Source of the DNA: Candidatus Tectomicrobia bacterium
Lineage (GTDB): Bacteria > UBA8248
Reading direction: 5' to 3'
Length of the DNA: 64,000 nucleotides
Assembly (NCBI GenBank): GCA_016192135.1
Contig: JACPUR010000019.1
Location: forward strand, 62,001-126,000
Made by a program: the position numbers and the translations under genes. Position 1 is the stretch's first letter; the number at the start of each line of letters is the position of its first letter. Positions 18,919 to 29,722 of this stretch are shown piece after piece. Under the pieces are notes generated by a model. That model was not told where the DNA came from, did no database searches, and saw nothing but the letters and a program-made list of their open reading frames with translations.

Positions 18919-19096
18919 GGGGCGGCCCGGATCGGGGGACCGCCGGCTAGGCGCTTGCGCTCCGGCTGTGGGAGCTTCGGGCGGGATGCCGCCAGACCTT
19001 TATTTTACTATGAAATCGCCCAAAAATGCCATGAAAAACAACCACTTAAATGCGGCCCGGGGCGCCTCCGCGCGGCCCCGCCGCCCGGGAGGGACC

Positions 19097-19528
19097 ATGC
19101 CGCCGAAACCCCGCTCCGGCCGCCCCCGCGCGCGGGCGCTCGCCGTCCTGCTCGCCCTCTTCCTCGGGCTGTCCGCCCCGGCCCGGCCCGCCCGGGCCCA
19201 GGACGTGATCGATCTGATGAGCCAGATGGAAAAGGCCTACCTGGCCCTGATCCAGCAGGTCCTCGTCCTGCCGATCCAGAACCTGGGCGACCCCCCCTTC
19301 GCCGACGCGGCCCAGACGGCGGCCCGCATCGCCCAGATCGCGGACGGGGTCGCCAAGTCCAACGCCTTCCCGGGCGACCAGGGCTTCCTCAAGCGGGCGG
19401 AGGAGGCCCGGGCCGCGGCCCGGGAGGCGGAGGCGGCCGCCCGGGAGAAGCATCTGGCCGGCGCGGCCGCGGCCCTTCTCAGGCTGCACGGCGCCTGCGC
19501 CGCCTGCCACAAGGACTTCAGGTTCTAG
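19097..19528 (+). CDS. cytochrome c'-like periplasmic protein
   Basis: 143 residues with a signal peptide (hydrophobic stretch about 15-30, ending ARPARA). The mature part is helical, and a single heme motif CAACHKDFRF sits at the extreme C-terminus. C-terminal CxxCH after a four-helix region is the hallmark of the cytochrome c'/b562 superfamily, which binds NO/CO or carries electrons. ATG 19097 has a GGGAGGG site. It diverges from gyrA over a 178-bp gap. A classical c' needs about 125 mature residues; the roughly 110 seen here is slightly short. Confidence 0.82.
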   Translation: MPPKPRSGRPRARALAVLLALFLGLSAPARPARAQDVIDLMSQMEKAYLALIQQVLVLPIQNLGDPPFADAAQTAARIAQIADGVAKSNAFPGDQGFLKRAEEARAAAREAEAAAREKHLAGAAAALLRLHGACAACHKDFRF

Positions 19529-19563
19529 CGCGGAATCCAAGCGCGCTGTTCGCTCCGTGGGAC

Positions 19564-19640
19564 GGCCTTCCCCTCTCCCTCCTTCCGAACCGGCGGGCCG
19601 GTTCGGGGATCCGAAAAGACGGGGAGAGGGGAGCAGAACC
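19564..19640. repeat. family B-like repeat with internal palindrome
   Basis: cttcccctctccct at the left and ggggagaggggag at the right flank a palindrome centred on gaaccggcgggccggttc (about 19587-19604). The gap 19529-19703 holds nothing else recognisable and lies between two convergent genes. Confidence 0.5.
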
Positions 19641-19703
19641 TGCCGAAGAACAGGCGCCTGGGTGAACGGCCTGTTCAGGCTTCGCATCCAGGCGCGCCCG
19701 CGC

Positions 19704-20414
19704 CTAGGCGTATCCTTTCTCCTTGAGGGCGGCCGCGATGAGGCCGGCCATCTCCCCGACCGTGTTGCGGCCGTTGTTGAGCACCAGGTCGTAGTGCTCG
19801 GGGGCGGCCGCGTCCTTGCCCGTGAAGTCCCGGACGAAGGCCTCCCGCGCCTCCTCCTCGCGCAGCGCGACGGCCTCGGCCTGGGGGAGGCCGATCCCCC
19901 GGGTGCGCGCGATCTTGCCGGCGCGCCAGCCGAGGGGCGCCACCAGCCGCACGTGGTAGCCCCGGGGCGCCTCCGCGCAGGCGATGACGCCGCCCCGGCC
20001 GAGCAGGATGACCCGGCCGGCATGGGCCAGCGCGAGGAGCGCCCGGACCAGGGTCTGGTAGGCCTGGTACTCCGTGGGCCGGTTGCCGAGGAGGACGCCC
20101 ACCGTCTGCTCGATGAAGCCGCGCCGCTCCCGCGCCAGCGCCTCGACGAACTCGGCGGAGGCGCCCTTCTGGGCGGCGACGGCCTCGATGATGTCCTTCC
20201 CCATGACCACCCAGGGAGTGGGCCGGGCCGAGGCGGCGTTCAGCCGCGCGGCCAGCGCCTCGGCCAGGGGGGCGCCCTCGCACCCGTAGGCCCGGGAGAC
20301 GGTGACGAAGGGCCCGGGCTGGACCGCCTTCTCCTCGCGGGGGCTGGCCGCGTGGGCGCGGGCCTGCCAGGTGAGAAAATTCTCGATGCTCGAGGGGAGG
20401 GGGCCAAAGGCCAT
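19704..20414 (-). CDS. cytidylate kinase-like P-loop protein
   Basis: 236-residue protein of the cytidylate-kinase-like family (Cytidylate_kin2). It reads FVTVSRAYGCEGAPLAEALAARLN at about residues 36-59, a degenerate P-loop in which GCEG replaces the usual GxGKS/T, followed by VVMGKDIIEAVAAQKG and VILLGRGGVIACAEAPRGYHVRLVAP. These are typical of this family, often found alone and of unknown substrate. The true CMP kinase (cmk) is probably elsewhere. ATG 20414 has GAGGAG 8 nt upstream. It lies downstream of gyrB on the same strand. Confidence 0.82.
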   Translation of the reverse strand: MAFGPLPSSIENFLTWQARAHAASPREEKAVQPGPFVTVSRAYGCEGAPLAEALAARLNAASARPTPWVVMGKDIIEAVAAQKGASAEFVEALARERRGFIEQTVGVLLGNRPTEYQAYQTLVRALLALAHAGRVILLGRGGVIACAEAPRGYHVRLVAPLGWRAGKIARTRGIGLPQAEAVALREEEAREAFVRDFTGKDAAAPEHYDLVLNNGRNTVGEMAGLIAAALKEKGYA

Positions 20415-20516
20415 GGCGCTGCTCCTCTGTGCCGTCCTCGCGGACGGGCGGGCCTGACCGTGGGCCGAGTGGGGTGACGCGGAAGGCCGGGCCGGCGCGA
20501 GGGCGCGGCGCCCGGG

Positions 20517-24241
<3,725 letters not shown>

Positions 24242-24468
24242 GGGGCCTTCCTTAGTCCTTAAGGTTTTGTATATGAAGATCAAGATCAGGTAGAAGTAGA
24301 AGAGCCTGTGGAAATGTGGAGTCAGGCTCAAGATATTGATTTTTATTGTATTGGAAGAATCCCGCCTGTGCAAACCCCGGCAGGGATTCGTGGGGGGCGG
24401 GGAGGGGGCCGCCGGCAATCCCCAGCCGCAAGGCGTGGGTCATGGGTTTTCCACAGCCTTTCCCGGCG
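24242..24468. other. candidate oriC segment with DnaA-trio-like run (recF-dnaA gap)
   Basis: An unusually AT-rich stretch for this genome (24250-24365). On the plus strand it reads AT-rich DNA, then TAGAAGTAGAAG (24291-24302, four trinucleotides fitting the DnaA-trio rule [T/A]A[G/A]), AGCC, and a DnaA-box-like TGTGGAAAT (24307-24315), immediately followed by a weaker TGTGGAGTC (24315-24323). A closer box TTTTCCACA (one mismatch to TTATCCACA) lies at 24447-24455. The order AT-rich, trios, short GC spacer, DnaA box is that of the B. subtilis basal unwinding element. No gene is seen here, and dnaN, usual at this position, is absent. Confidence 0.65.
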
Positions 24469-25812
24469 TCATACCGCGGCCTCCGCCTTCTCCTTGAGGA
24501 GCTGCACGGTGGCCGCGAACTCGGGGTCGCGGCGCGTCATCTCCCGGATCTTGTTGGTGGAGTGGATGACGGTGGAATGGTCCTTCCCGCCGAAGCGGCG
24601 GCCGATCTCGGTCGTGGAGGCCCGGGAGAGCTCGCGGGCGAGGTACATGGCGATCTGGCGCGGGAGGGCGAAGGACTGGGAGCGGTTCTTGGACTTGATG
24701 TCCATCACGCGCACCTGGAAGTGCTCCGACACGATGCGCTGGATCTGGTCGATGCTCGCCGAGCGCGAGGGCTCGCGGATGATGCCCTTGAGCACCTCCT
24801 GGGCCATGGCGACGTCGATGTCCGCGCCGTGGAGCGAGGCGTGGAAGATGATCTTAATGAGGCAGCCCTCGAGCTCGCGGACGTTGGAGCGGGCGCGCTC
24901 GGCGATGTAGTGGGCCACCTCGGAGGGCAGGTTGAAGTTCTGCTCGGCCGCCTTCTTCTGGAGGATGGCCACCTTGGTCTCGAAATCCGGCGCGCCGATG
25001 TCGGCCGTCATGCCCCAGACGAAGCGCGTCTTGAGCCGCTCCTCGAGCCCGGGCGTGTCCTTGGGCATCTTGTCGCTGGTGATGATGATCTGCTTGCCCG
25101 ACTCGTAGAGCGCGTTGAAGGTGAAGAAGAATTCCTCCTGGGTGCGCTCCTTGCCGGCGATGAACTGCACGTCGTCCACCAGGAAAACGTCGATTTTCCG
25201 GTACTTGCTGCGGAATTCCGCCATGCGGTTGTGCTGCAGCGAGGAGATGAGCTCGTTGATGAAGTTCTCGGAGGAGGTGTAGTGCACCCGCGCCTCGGGC
25301 CGGGCCTCGAGGACGCGGTGGGCGATGGCGTGGAGGAGGTGGGTCTTGCCCAGCCCGACGCCCCCGTAGAGGAAGAGCGGGTTGAGGCCGCGCCCCGGGG
25401 CCTCGGCCACCCGCAGCGCGCAGGCGTGGGCGAACTCGTTCGAGCCGCCGATGACGAAGGTGCCGAAGGTGTACTTCGGATTAAGGAAGTCCGGCTTGGC
25501 CGGAGGCGGGGCGGCGGCCGGCGGAACGGGCAAGGGCGCCGGGGCGGGCCGCGCGGCCGCCGGGTGGCCCCCGTTCATCGCGGCCACCCAGCGCAGGCCC
25601 AGGGCTCCGCTCCCTTCCTGGTGGAGGATGGATTCCACGAGGCCGCTGAAGCGCGACTTGAGGTTGTCGAGGGAGAACAGGTCGGGCGCCTCGACGACGA
25701 GGGCGCCGTCCTCGATGCGGACGGGCCGGGTGCCCGAGAACCAGCGCTGGAAGGCCTGGGGCGAAACCTCTTCCCGCACGCGCGCCAGGCACTTGCTCCA
25801 CAGATCCTGCAT
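24469..25812 (-). CDS. dnaA: DnaA, chromosomal replication initiator
   Basis: AAA+ initiator that binds DnaA boxes and opens oriC. Domain I is at residues 1-80 ([22 protein letters not shown]). A Pro/Ala-rich linker covers 83-108. Domain III has Walker [12 protein letters not shown] (150-160) and Walker [11 protein letters not shown]. The domain IV HTH has the signature [15 protein letters not shown] near residues 415-430. 447 residues is normal. The start is ATG 25812; upstream codons cross the origin-like DnaA boxes. DnaA-box-like sites lie on both sides of the gene, so autoregulation is likely. Confidence 0.97.
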   Translation of the reverse strand: MQDLWSKCLARVREEVSPQAFQRWFSGTRPVRIEDGALVVEAPDLFSLDNLKSRFSGLVESILHQEGSGALGLRWVAAMNGGHPAAARPAPAPLPVPPAAAPPPAKPDFLNPKYTFGTFVIGGSNEFAHACALRVAEAPGRGLNPLFLYGGVGLGKTHLLHAIAHRVLEARPEARVHYTSSENFINELISSLQHNRMAEFRSKYRKIDVFLVDDVQFIAGKERTQEEFFFTFNALYESGKQIIITSDKMPKDTPGLEERLKTRFVWGMTADIGAPDFETKVAILQKKAAEQNFNLPSEVAHYIAERARSNVRELEGCLIKIIFHASLHGADIDVAMAQEVLKGIIREPSRSASIDQIQRIVSEHFQVRVMDIKSKNRSQSFALPRQIAMYLARELSRASTTEIGRRFGGKDHSTVIHSTNKIREMTRRDPEFAATVQLLKEKAEAAV

Positions 25813-25929
25813 GTAAGCGGCCACCACCAGGGAAAGAAGCCAAACCGGCGACTGATTGAAATCGCCCCGCGCGCGAAGCCCCTTCGGCCGGGCGATCCGA
25901 GGACGAGATTGGATATCGGGCGGGGAAAG

Positions 25930-26015
25930 ATTTCCACAACCCAGATGCCTTTGGCAAGCTTTTTCCACAGCGCGCACGCAGAAACTTTGAAGGCGACTGA
26001 TTTTGCTGTGGGTAA
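25930..26015. other. candidate oriC segment with DnaA boxes (dnaA-rpmH gap)
   Basis: Three DnaA-box-like 9-mers in 86 bp: ATTTCCACA (25930-25938), TTTTCCACA (25961-25969) and TGTGGGTAA (26007-26015, opposite orientation). The last two differ from TTATCCACA/TGTGGATAA by one base. The gap between divergent dnaA and rpmH is a classic oriC location. Together with the recF-dnaA gap this suggests a bipartite origin flanking dnaA. Confidence 0.6.
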
Positions 26016-26065
26016 GTGGCCCGGGAGCGGCCGGGGAGGGGCTCCGGCCCGAATGGCCCCGGTTC

Positions 26066-26094
26066 TTGACAGGGGGGAGGCTCGGGGCTAAGGT
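26066..26094 (+). promoter_or_regulatory. promoter of rpmH-rnpA-yidD-yidC
   Basis: Perfect -35 TTGACA (26066-26071), a 17-bp spacer, and a weak -10 TAAGGT (26089-26094). It lies about 83 bp upstream of the rpmH GTG and points into the operon. Confidence 0.6.
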
Positions 26095-26176
26095 AGGCGC
26101 GTTTTTCGGCGGCCAGAAACGGCCGGTTTTTGCGCCCCGGGGCCTCGGCCCGGCGGGGAAATGAGGCCCACGCGCA

Positions 26177-26317
26177 GTGAAACGGACATATCAGCCGAAT
26201 CGGAACAAAAGGGTGAAGACCCACGGTTTCCGCCGGAGGATGAAGACCGCCGCCGGCCAAAACGTGATCCGGCGCCGCCGCGCCAAGGGGCGCAAGCGCC
26301 TGAGCGTCTCGGGCTGA
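26177..26317 (+). CDS. rpmH: ribosomal protein bL34
   Basis: 46-residue basic ribosomal protein of the large subunit. It reads [18 protein letters not shown] followed by [28 protein letters not shown], the near-invariant L34 sequence (KRTYQPN, HGFRxRM, GRxVxxRRRxKGRxxL). The start is GTG at 26177, which is unusual since ATG is the rule for L34. It lies upstream of rnpA as in nearly all bacteria. Confidence 0.95.
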   Translation: MKRTYQPNRNKRVKTHGFRRRMKTAAGQNVIRRRRAKGRKRLSVSG

Positions 26318-26349
26318 GGCCGCCTTCGTCCCTCCGGGGGGGCGGGCCG

Positions 26350-26691
26350 TTGAGCCAGAAGTTCCGGCCGCAGATGCGGATCTGCCGGGGCGCGGACTTC
26401 GCGCTGATCCTGCGCAAAGGCCGGAAGCGGCGCAATACCCTGTTCACCCTCCATCTTCTTCCGACCGGCGGAATCGGCGTCCGCCTGGGGATTATCGCCT
26501 CGCGCAGCGCCGGGGACGCGGTGAGGCGCAACCGCGCCAAGCGCCTGTTGCGCGAGGCGTTCCGGCGGATGCGCGCCGGGCTGCCGCCCGGCCTGGACTT
26601 GGTGGCCGTGGCGAAGAAGCCCCTGGCGGAGGCGGACCTGAGCGATGTGGAAGGAGCCTTGCGGGACGCGCTGGGCCGGCACGGACGGTGA
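26350..26691 (+). CDS. rnpA: RnpA, ribonuclease P protein component
   Basis: Protein subunit that helps the RNase P RNA process tRNA 5' ends. The RNR signature is present as [19 protein letters not shown]. The N-terminus [20 protein letters not shown] aligns with the F-P-x-x-x-R-L-x-x-x-x-x-F opening of the family, which favours the TTG start at 26350 (GGGGGG site) over ATG 26374. 113 residues is normal. It lies 32 bp after rpmH and overlaps yidD by 47 bp. Confidence 0.93.
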   Translation: MSQKFRPQMRICRGADFALILRKGRKRRNTLFTLHLLPTGGIGVRLGIIASRSAGDAVRRNRAKRLLREAFRRMRAGLPPGLDLVAVAKKPLAEADLSDVEGALRDALGRHGR

Positions 26692-26929
26692 GGCGTGGCG
26701 CGGCTCCGTCGCCGGCCTCGTCGGTGGCGCCGCCATCATCCTGATCCGTGGCTATCAGCTGCTGATATCCCCTCTTCTGCCCGGGCATTGCCGCTTCGAG
26801 CCCACGTGCTCCCGGTACGCCATGGAGGCCTTCCGGCGCCATCCGCCCCACCGGGCCCTCTGGCTGGCCCTTCGCCGGATCGGCCGCTGCCATCCGTTCC
26901 ACCCGGGCGGGGTCGACCCCGTCCCCTGA
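26645..26929 (+). CDS. yidD: YidD, membrane protein insertion efficiency factor
   Basis: Small membrane-associated protein that supports YidC-dependent insertion. [19 protein letters not shown] followed by [13 protein letters not shown] is the invariant core with its conserved cysteines, and [15 protein letters not shown] ends the family. The 94-residue ATG 26645 start is the only reasonable in-frame start and makes a 47-bp overlap with rnpA, larger than usual but common for this gene pair. It is followed by yidC after 23 bp. Confidence 0.93.
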   Translation: MWKEPCGTRWAGTDGEAWRGSVAGLVGGAAIILIRGYQLLISPLLPGHCRFEPTCSRYAMEAFRRHPPHRALWLALRRIGRCHPFHPGGVDPVP

Positions 26930-26952
26930 TTTCGCGCAGGCGGAGAACCTGA

Positions 26953-28569
26953 ATGGAACGCAACGCAATCATCGCCGCCGCGCTCTCGCTCGCGGTGCTT
27001 CTCGTCTGGCAGTACCTCGTCCTGCGGCCCGCCGAGGACCAGCGCGCCCGCGAGCGCCAGGCCCAGCAGCAGGCGGTCCAGAAGCCCAAGGAGGCGCCGC
27101 GGCCGGAGCCGCCCGTCCCGGCCGCGCCCCAGCCCCCGGCCGGGGCCAAGCCGGGCGAGCCCCTCGCCGCCGCGGAGAAGGAGCGGCGCGTCCGGGTGGA
27201 CGTGGGGGTGGCCGTCTACGAGTTCACGAGCCGGGGCGCGGGCCTGACCTCGGCCGCGCTGAAGGACTATCCGACGAAGGAGAACAAGCCCGTCGAGCTC
27301 GCGCCGGGCGGGAGCCCCCGCCTGCGGCCCCTCTACTTCTGGGGCGGCCAGGCGGCCGAGCGGCTGAACGCCGCCACCTTCCGCGTGGAGGGAGAAGGCC
27401 TCCGGCTCGGCCCGGGGAATCCGTCCGGCGAGATCCGCTTCGTCTACCGCGCGGAGGATGGCCTCTCGGCCGTCAAGACGCTCACTTTCCACCACGGGCG
27501 CTACCACGCCGAGCTGCGGGTGAGGGTGGAGGGGGCGCAGGGCCCCATCGGGGTGGCCCTCGGCCCCGACATCGGGGGGAGCGACGGGAACACCTACGGC
27601 GGGGTGATCGAGGGCCCCATGAGCTACGTGGGGAAGAAGCTCCACTACGACTATCCCGAGGCCGGCAAGCCCGCCGCCCACAAGGGGGAGGTGCGCTGGG
27701 CGGCGCTCCAGTCCAAGCATTTCCTCATGGCTCTTGTGCCGCGCGCCGGGGCCCAGGACGTCGAGGCGCTCCTGCTGGGCCAGAAGGACGGGAAGAACGA
27801 GTACGCGGTCGTGCTCCCGCTCGCGGGCCAGGAGGCGCGGTTCGACTTCTACGCCGGCCCCAAGGAGCCGGAGCGGATGGCCGCCCTGAACGTGAGCCTG
27901 GAGGACTCCCTCGACTACGGCATCTTCTCCTTCATCGCCAAGCCGCTCATGATGGTGCTCCGGGCGTTCCACACGGTCTCGGGCAACTGGGGGGTGGCCA
28001 TCATCCTGCTCACCGTGCTGGTGAAGATCATCTTCTACCCCCTCACCCACATGAGCATGAGGAACATGAAGGAGATGCAGAAGCTCCAGCCGCGCATGGA
28101 GCAGCTCCGCGAGCTCTACAAGGACGACCGGGCGAGGCTGAACGAGCAGGTCATGGCGCTGTACCGCGAACGTAAGGTGAACCCCATGATGGGGTGCCTG
28201 CCCATGATCATCCAGATCCCGGTCTTCTTCGGGCTTTACGAGGCCCTTCTGGTCTCGATCGAGCTGCGGCACGCGCCCTTCTTCGCCTGGGTGCAGGACC
28301 TCTCGGCGCCGGAACCCTGGCCCGTCTATACGGTACTGATGGGGCTCTCGATGTACCTCCAGCAGAAGATGTCGCCCGCCCCCGCCGACCCCGCCCAGGC
28401 CAAGATGATGATGTTCATGCCCGTCATCTTCACGGGCATGTTCGTTTATTATCCGGTGCCGGCGGGGCTTGTGATTTATTGGCTGGTGAACAACATTCTT
28501 TCCATCGCCCAGCAGTATTATGTGAACCGGAGCGTGAAGCCCCCGAGGCTGGCCGAGGAGAAGGGGTAA
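26953..28569 (+). CDS. yidC: YidC, inner-membrane protein insertase
   Basis: Inserts and folds inner-membrane proteins, alone or with Sec. 538 residues in the Gram-negative layout: N-terminal TM (about 5-22), Pro/Ala linker, large periplasmic P1 domain (about 75-325), then the conserved five-TM core starting NWGVAIILLTVLVKIIFYPL. The core arginine lies in the first core helix region or the cytoplasmic loop; the helical hairpin is MKEMQKLQPRMEQLRELYKD. The C-terminal tail is short. The product fixes the organism as having a periplasm. Confidence 0.97.
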   Translation: MERNAIIAAALSLAVLLVWQYLVLRPAEDQRARERQAQQQAVQKPKEAPRPEPPVPAAPQPPAGAKPGEPLAAAEKERRVRVDVGVAVYEFTSRGAGLTSAALKDYPTKENKPVELAPGGSPRLRPLYFWGGQAAERLNAATFRVEGEGLRLGPGNPSGEIRFVYRAEDGLSAVKTLTFHHGRYHAELRVRVEGAQGPIGVALGPDIGGSDGNTYGGVIEGPMSYVGKKLHYDYPEAGKPAAHKGEVRWAALQSKHFLMALVPRAGAQDVEALLLGQKDGKNEYAVVLPLAGQEARFDFYAGPKEPERMAALNVSLEDSLDYGIFSFIAKPLMMVLRAFHTVSGNWGVAIILLTVLVKIIFYPLTHMSMRNMKEMQKLQPRMEQLRELYKDDRARLNEQVMALYRERKVNPMMGCLPMIIQIPVFFGLYEALLVSIELRHAPFFAWVQDLSAPEPWPVYTVLMGLSMYLQQKMSPAPADPAQAKMMMFMPVIFTGMFVYYPVPAGLVIYWLVNNILSIAQQYYVNRSVKPPRLAEEKG

Positions 28570-28573
28570 GGAA

Positions 28574-29242
28574 GTGGCCAAGAAACCGCAGCAGCGCGCG
28601 AGGCGGCCGCAGCCGCCGGCGAAGAGGGCCGGCTTCTCCCGCCGGGGGATCGCCGTGGCCGCCGTCCTGGCCGCGCTTCTCCTGGCCGGGCTCTGGGCTC
28701 AGTTCGGCGGCAAGGAGGCCCCGCCCCTCCCGCCCCCCCGGACGGCGGACGGGAGGGTGACGGTGCTGGAGTTCTCGGACTATGGCTGACCTTTCTGCGC
28801 TCAGGTGCAGGGTGCACTGGGAAGGCTGAAGCTGGAGTTCGCGGGCAAGATTGAGTTCCAGGCGCGGGACTTCCCCCTGCGGCCCCTCACCTTCCGCGCC
28901 GCGGAGGCGGTCCGCTGCGCGGGGGACCAGGGCAAGGGGGAGGAGATGCGCGGCATGGTCTTCTCGGGCCAGCCGGCCTGGGCCACGAGCCCGAGCCCGG
29001 ATTCGGTCTGGACGGGCTACGCGCGGGGCCTCAACCTGGACCCGGAGAAGTGGGGGAGCTGCGTGCGCTCCGAGCGGCACCGCTCCGCCATCGAGGCGGA
29101 CCACGAGCTGGGGGTCCGCATGGGCGTGAGCGCGACCCCGACGATCTTCATCGGCGGGCGCAAGATCGACGGGGCGGTGCCCTTCGAGACGCTCGCCGAG
29201 GCGGTGCGGGCCGGGCTGCAGGGAGCGCCGGCGGGGCGTTGA
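28574..29242 (+). CDS. DsbA-like thioredoxin-fold selenoprotein (in-frame UGA at active site)
   Basis: A single reading frame with one in-frame TGA at 28787-28789. Read as selenocysteine it gives a 222-residue membrane-anchored thiol oxidoreductase: TM about 24-42, then VTVLEFSDYG-U-PFCAQV, so Sec72 replaces the first Cys of the DsbA C-x-x-C motif and Cys75 is the partner. The conserved thioredoxin cis-proline follows in VSATPTIFIGGR (Pro about 189). Reading frame, codon use and similarity continue unbroken past the TGA. A hairpin at 28800-28821 fits a bacterial SECIS. The start is GTG 28574 with AAGGA. The stop overlaps the next gene, a MauE-like quinone-linked partner. A pseudogene is the alternative but is unlikely given the precise placement of the TGA. 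Confidence 0.9.
28800..28821 (+). promoter_or_regulatory. bacterial SECIS-like hairpin of the DsbA-like selenoprotein
   Basis: Upper stem GUGCA (28805-28809) with UGCAC (28813-28817), apical loop GGG (28810-28812), and a lower stem of C14-G35, U15-G34, C16-G33 and G18-U32 with A17 bulged (numbering from the U of UGA). There are 20 nt between the UGA and the loop. The bSECIS rules (loop 16-37 nt after UGA, at least 4-bp upper stem, G among the first two loop bases) are all met. It resembles the E. coli fdhF UGCA-GGUC-UGCA tip. Confidence 0.75.
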
Positions 29243-29718
29243 GCGGGCTCCTGGGCGCCCTGGCGCGGCCCTGGCCGGCGCTGGCGTTCCGGCTGGCCGT
29301 GGGCGGCTTCTTCGCGGCGGCTGGCCTGGGCAAGCTGGCCCGGCCGGCGGAGCTCTTCGCCGCCCAGATCCGCTCGTTCGGGCTCGTGCCCGAGGCGTGG
29401 GCGCTGCCGCTGGCCCGCGTCCTGCCGTGGGCCGAGCTCCTCTCCGGAGGGCTCCTGATCGCGGGGCTCTTCACGGGGGCCGCGGCGGCGGCGGTGGCGG
29501 TCCAGCTCGGGCTCTTCTCGGCCGTGCTGGGGATCGCGCTCGCCGCGGGGAAGGCCCCCGAGGACTGCGGCTGCCTGCCGGGCCTCTCGGAGTCCCCGGG
29601 GCAGGCGCTGGCGCGGGACGTTGCGATGCTTGCATGGGCCGCCCTGGCCGCCCCGGGGCTGCCCGGAAGGCTGTCGCTGGACGGGTGGATGTCCGGCGCA
29701 GAGAAGAAGGAGGATTAG
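29239..29718 (+). CDS. MauE/DoxX-like membrane protein, redox partner of the DsbA-like selenoprotein
   Basis: Four-helix membrane protein of 159 residues (hydrophobic segments about 5-25, 55-75, 78-100, 118-138) with APEDCGCLPG between helices three and four. A C-x-C (CGC) pair at this place is typical of MauE/methylamine-utilisation and DoxX-type proteins that pass reducing equivalents to or from periplasmic thioredoxins. The start is TTG 29239, overlapping the upstream stop as TTGA, so expression is coupled to the selenoprotein. MauE partners with the thioredoxin-like MauD, which supports a working redox pair here. The substrate is unknown. Confidence 0.8.
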   Translation: MSGLLGALARPWPALAFRLAVGGFFAAAGLGKLARPAELFAAQIRSFGLVPEAWALPLARVLPWAELLSGGLLIAGLFTGAAAAAVAVQLGLFSAVLGIALAAGKAPEDCGCLPGLSESPGQALARDVAMLAWAALAAPGLPGRLSLDGWMSGAEKKED

Positions 29719-29722
29719 CGTG

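Noticed and set aside
24242-24418. 59-residue N-terminal extension of RecF
   Set aside because: No similarity; it crosses the AT-rich trio element, and GTG 24241 has a good ribosome site.
28574-28789. Treating 28574-28789 and 28805-29242 as two separate genes or a pseudogene
   Set aside because: They are in the same frame, the TGA replaces an active-site Cys, and a SECIS-like hairpin follows. One Sec gene explains all of it.
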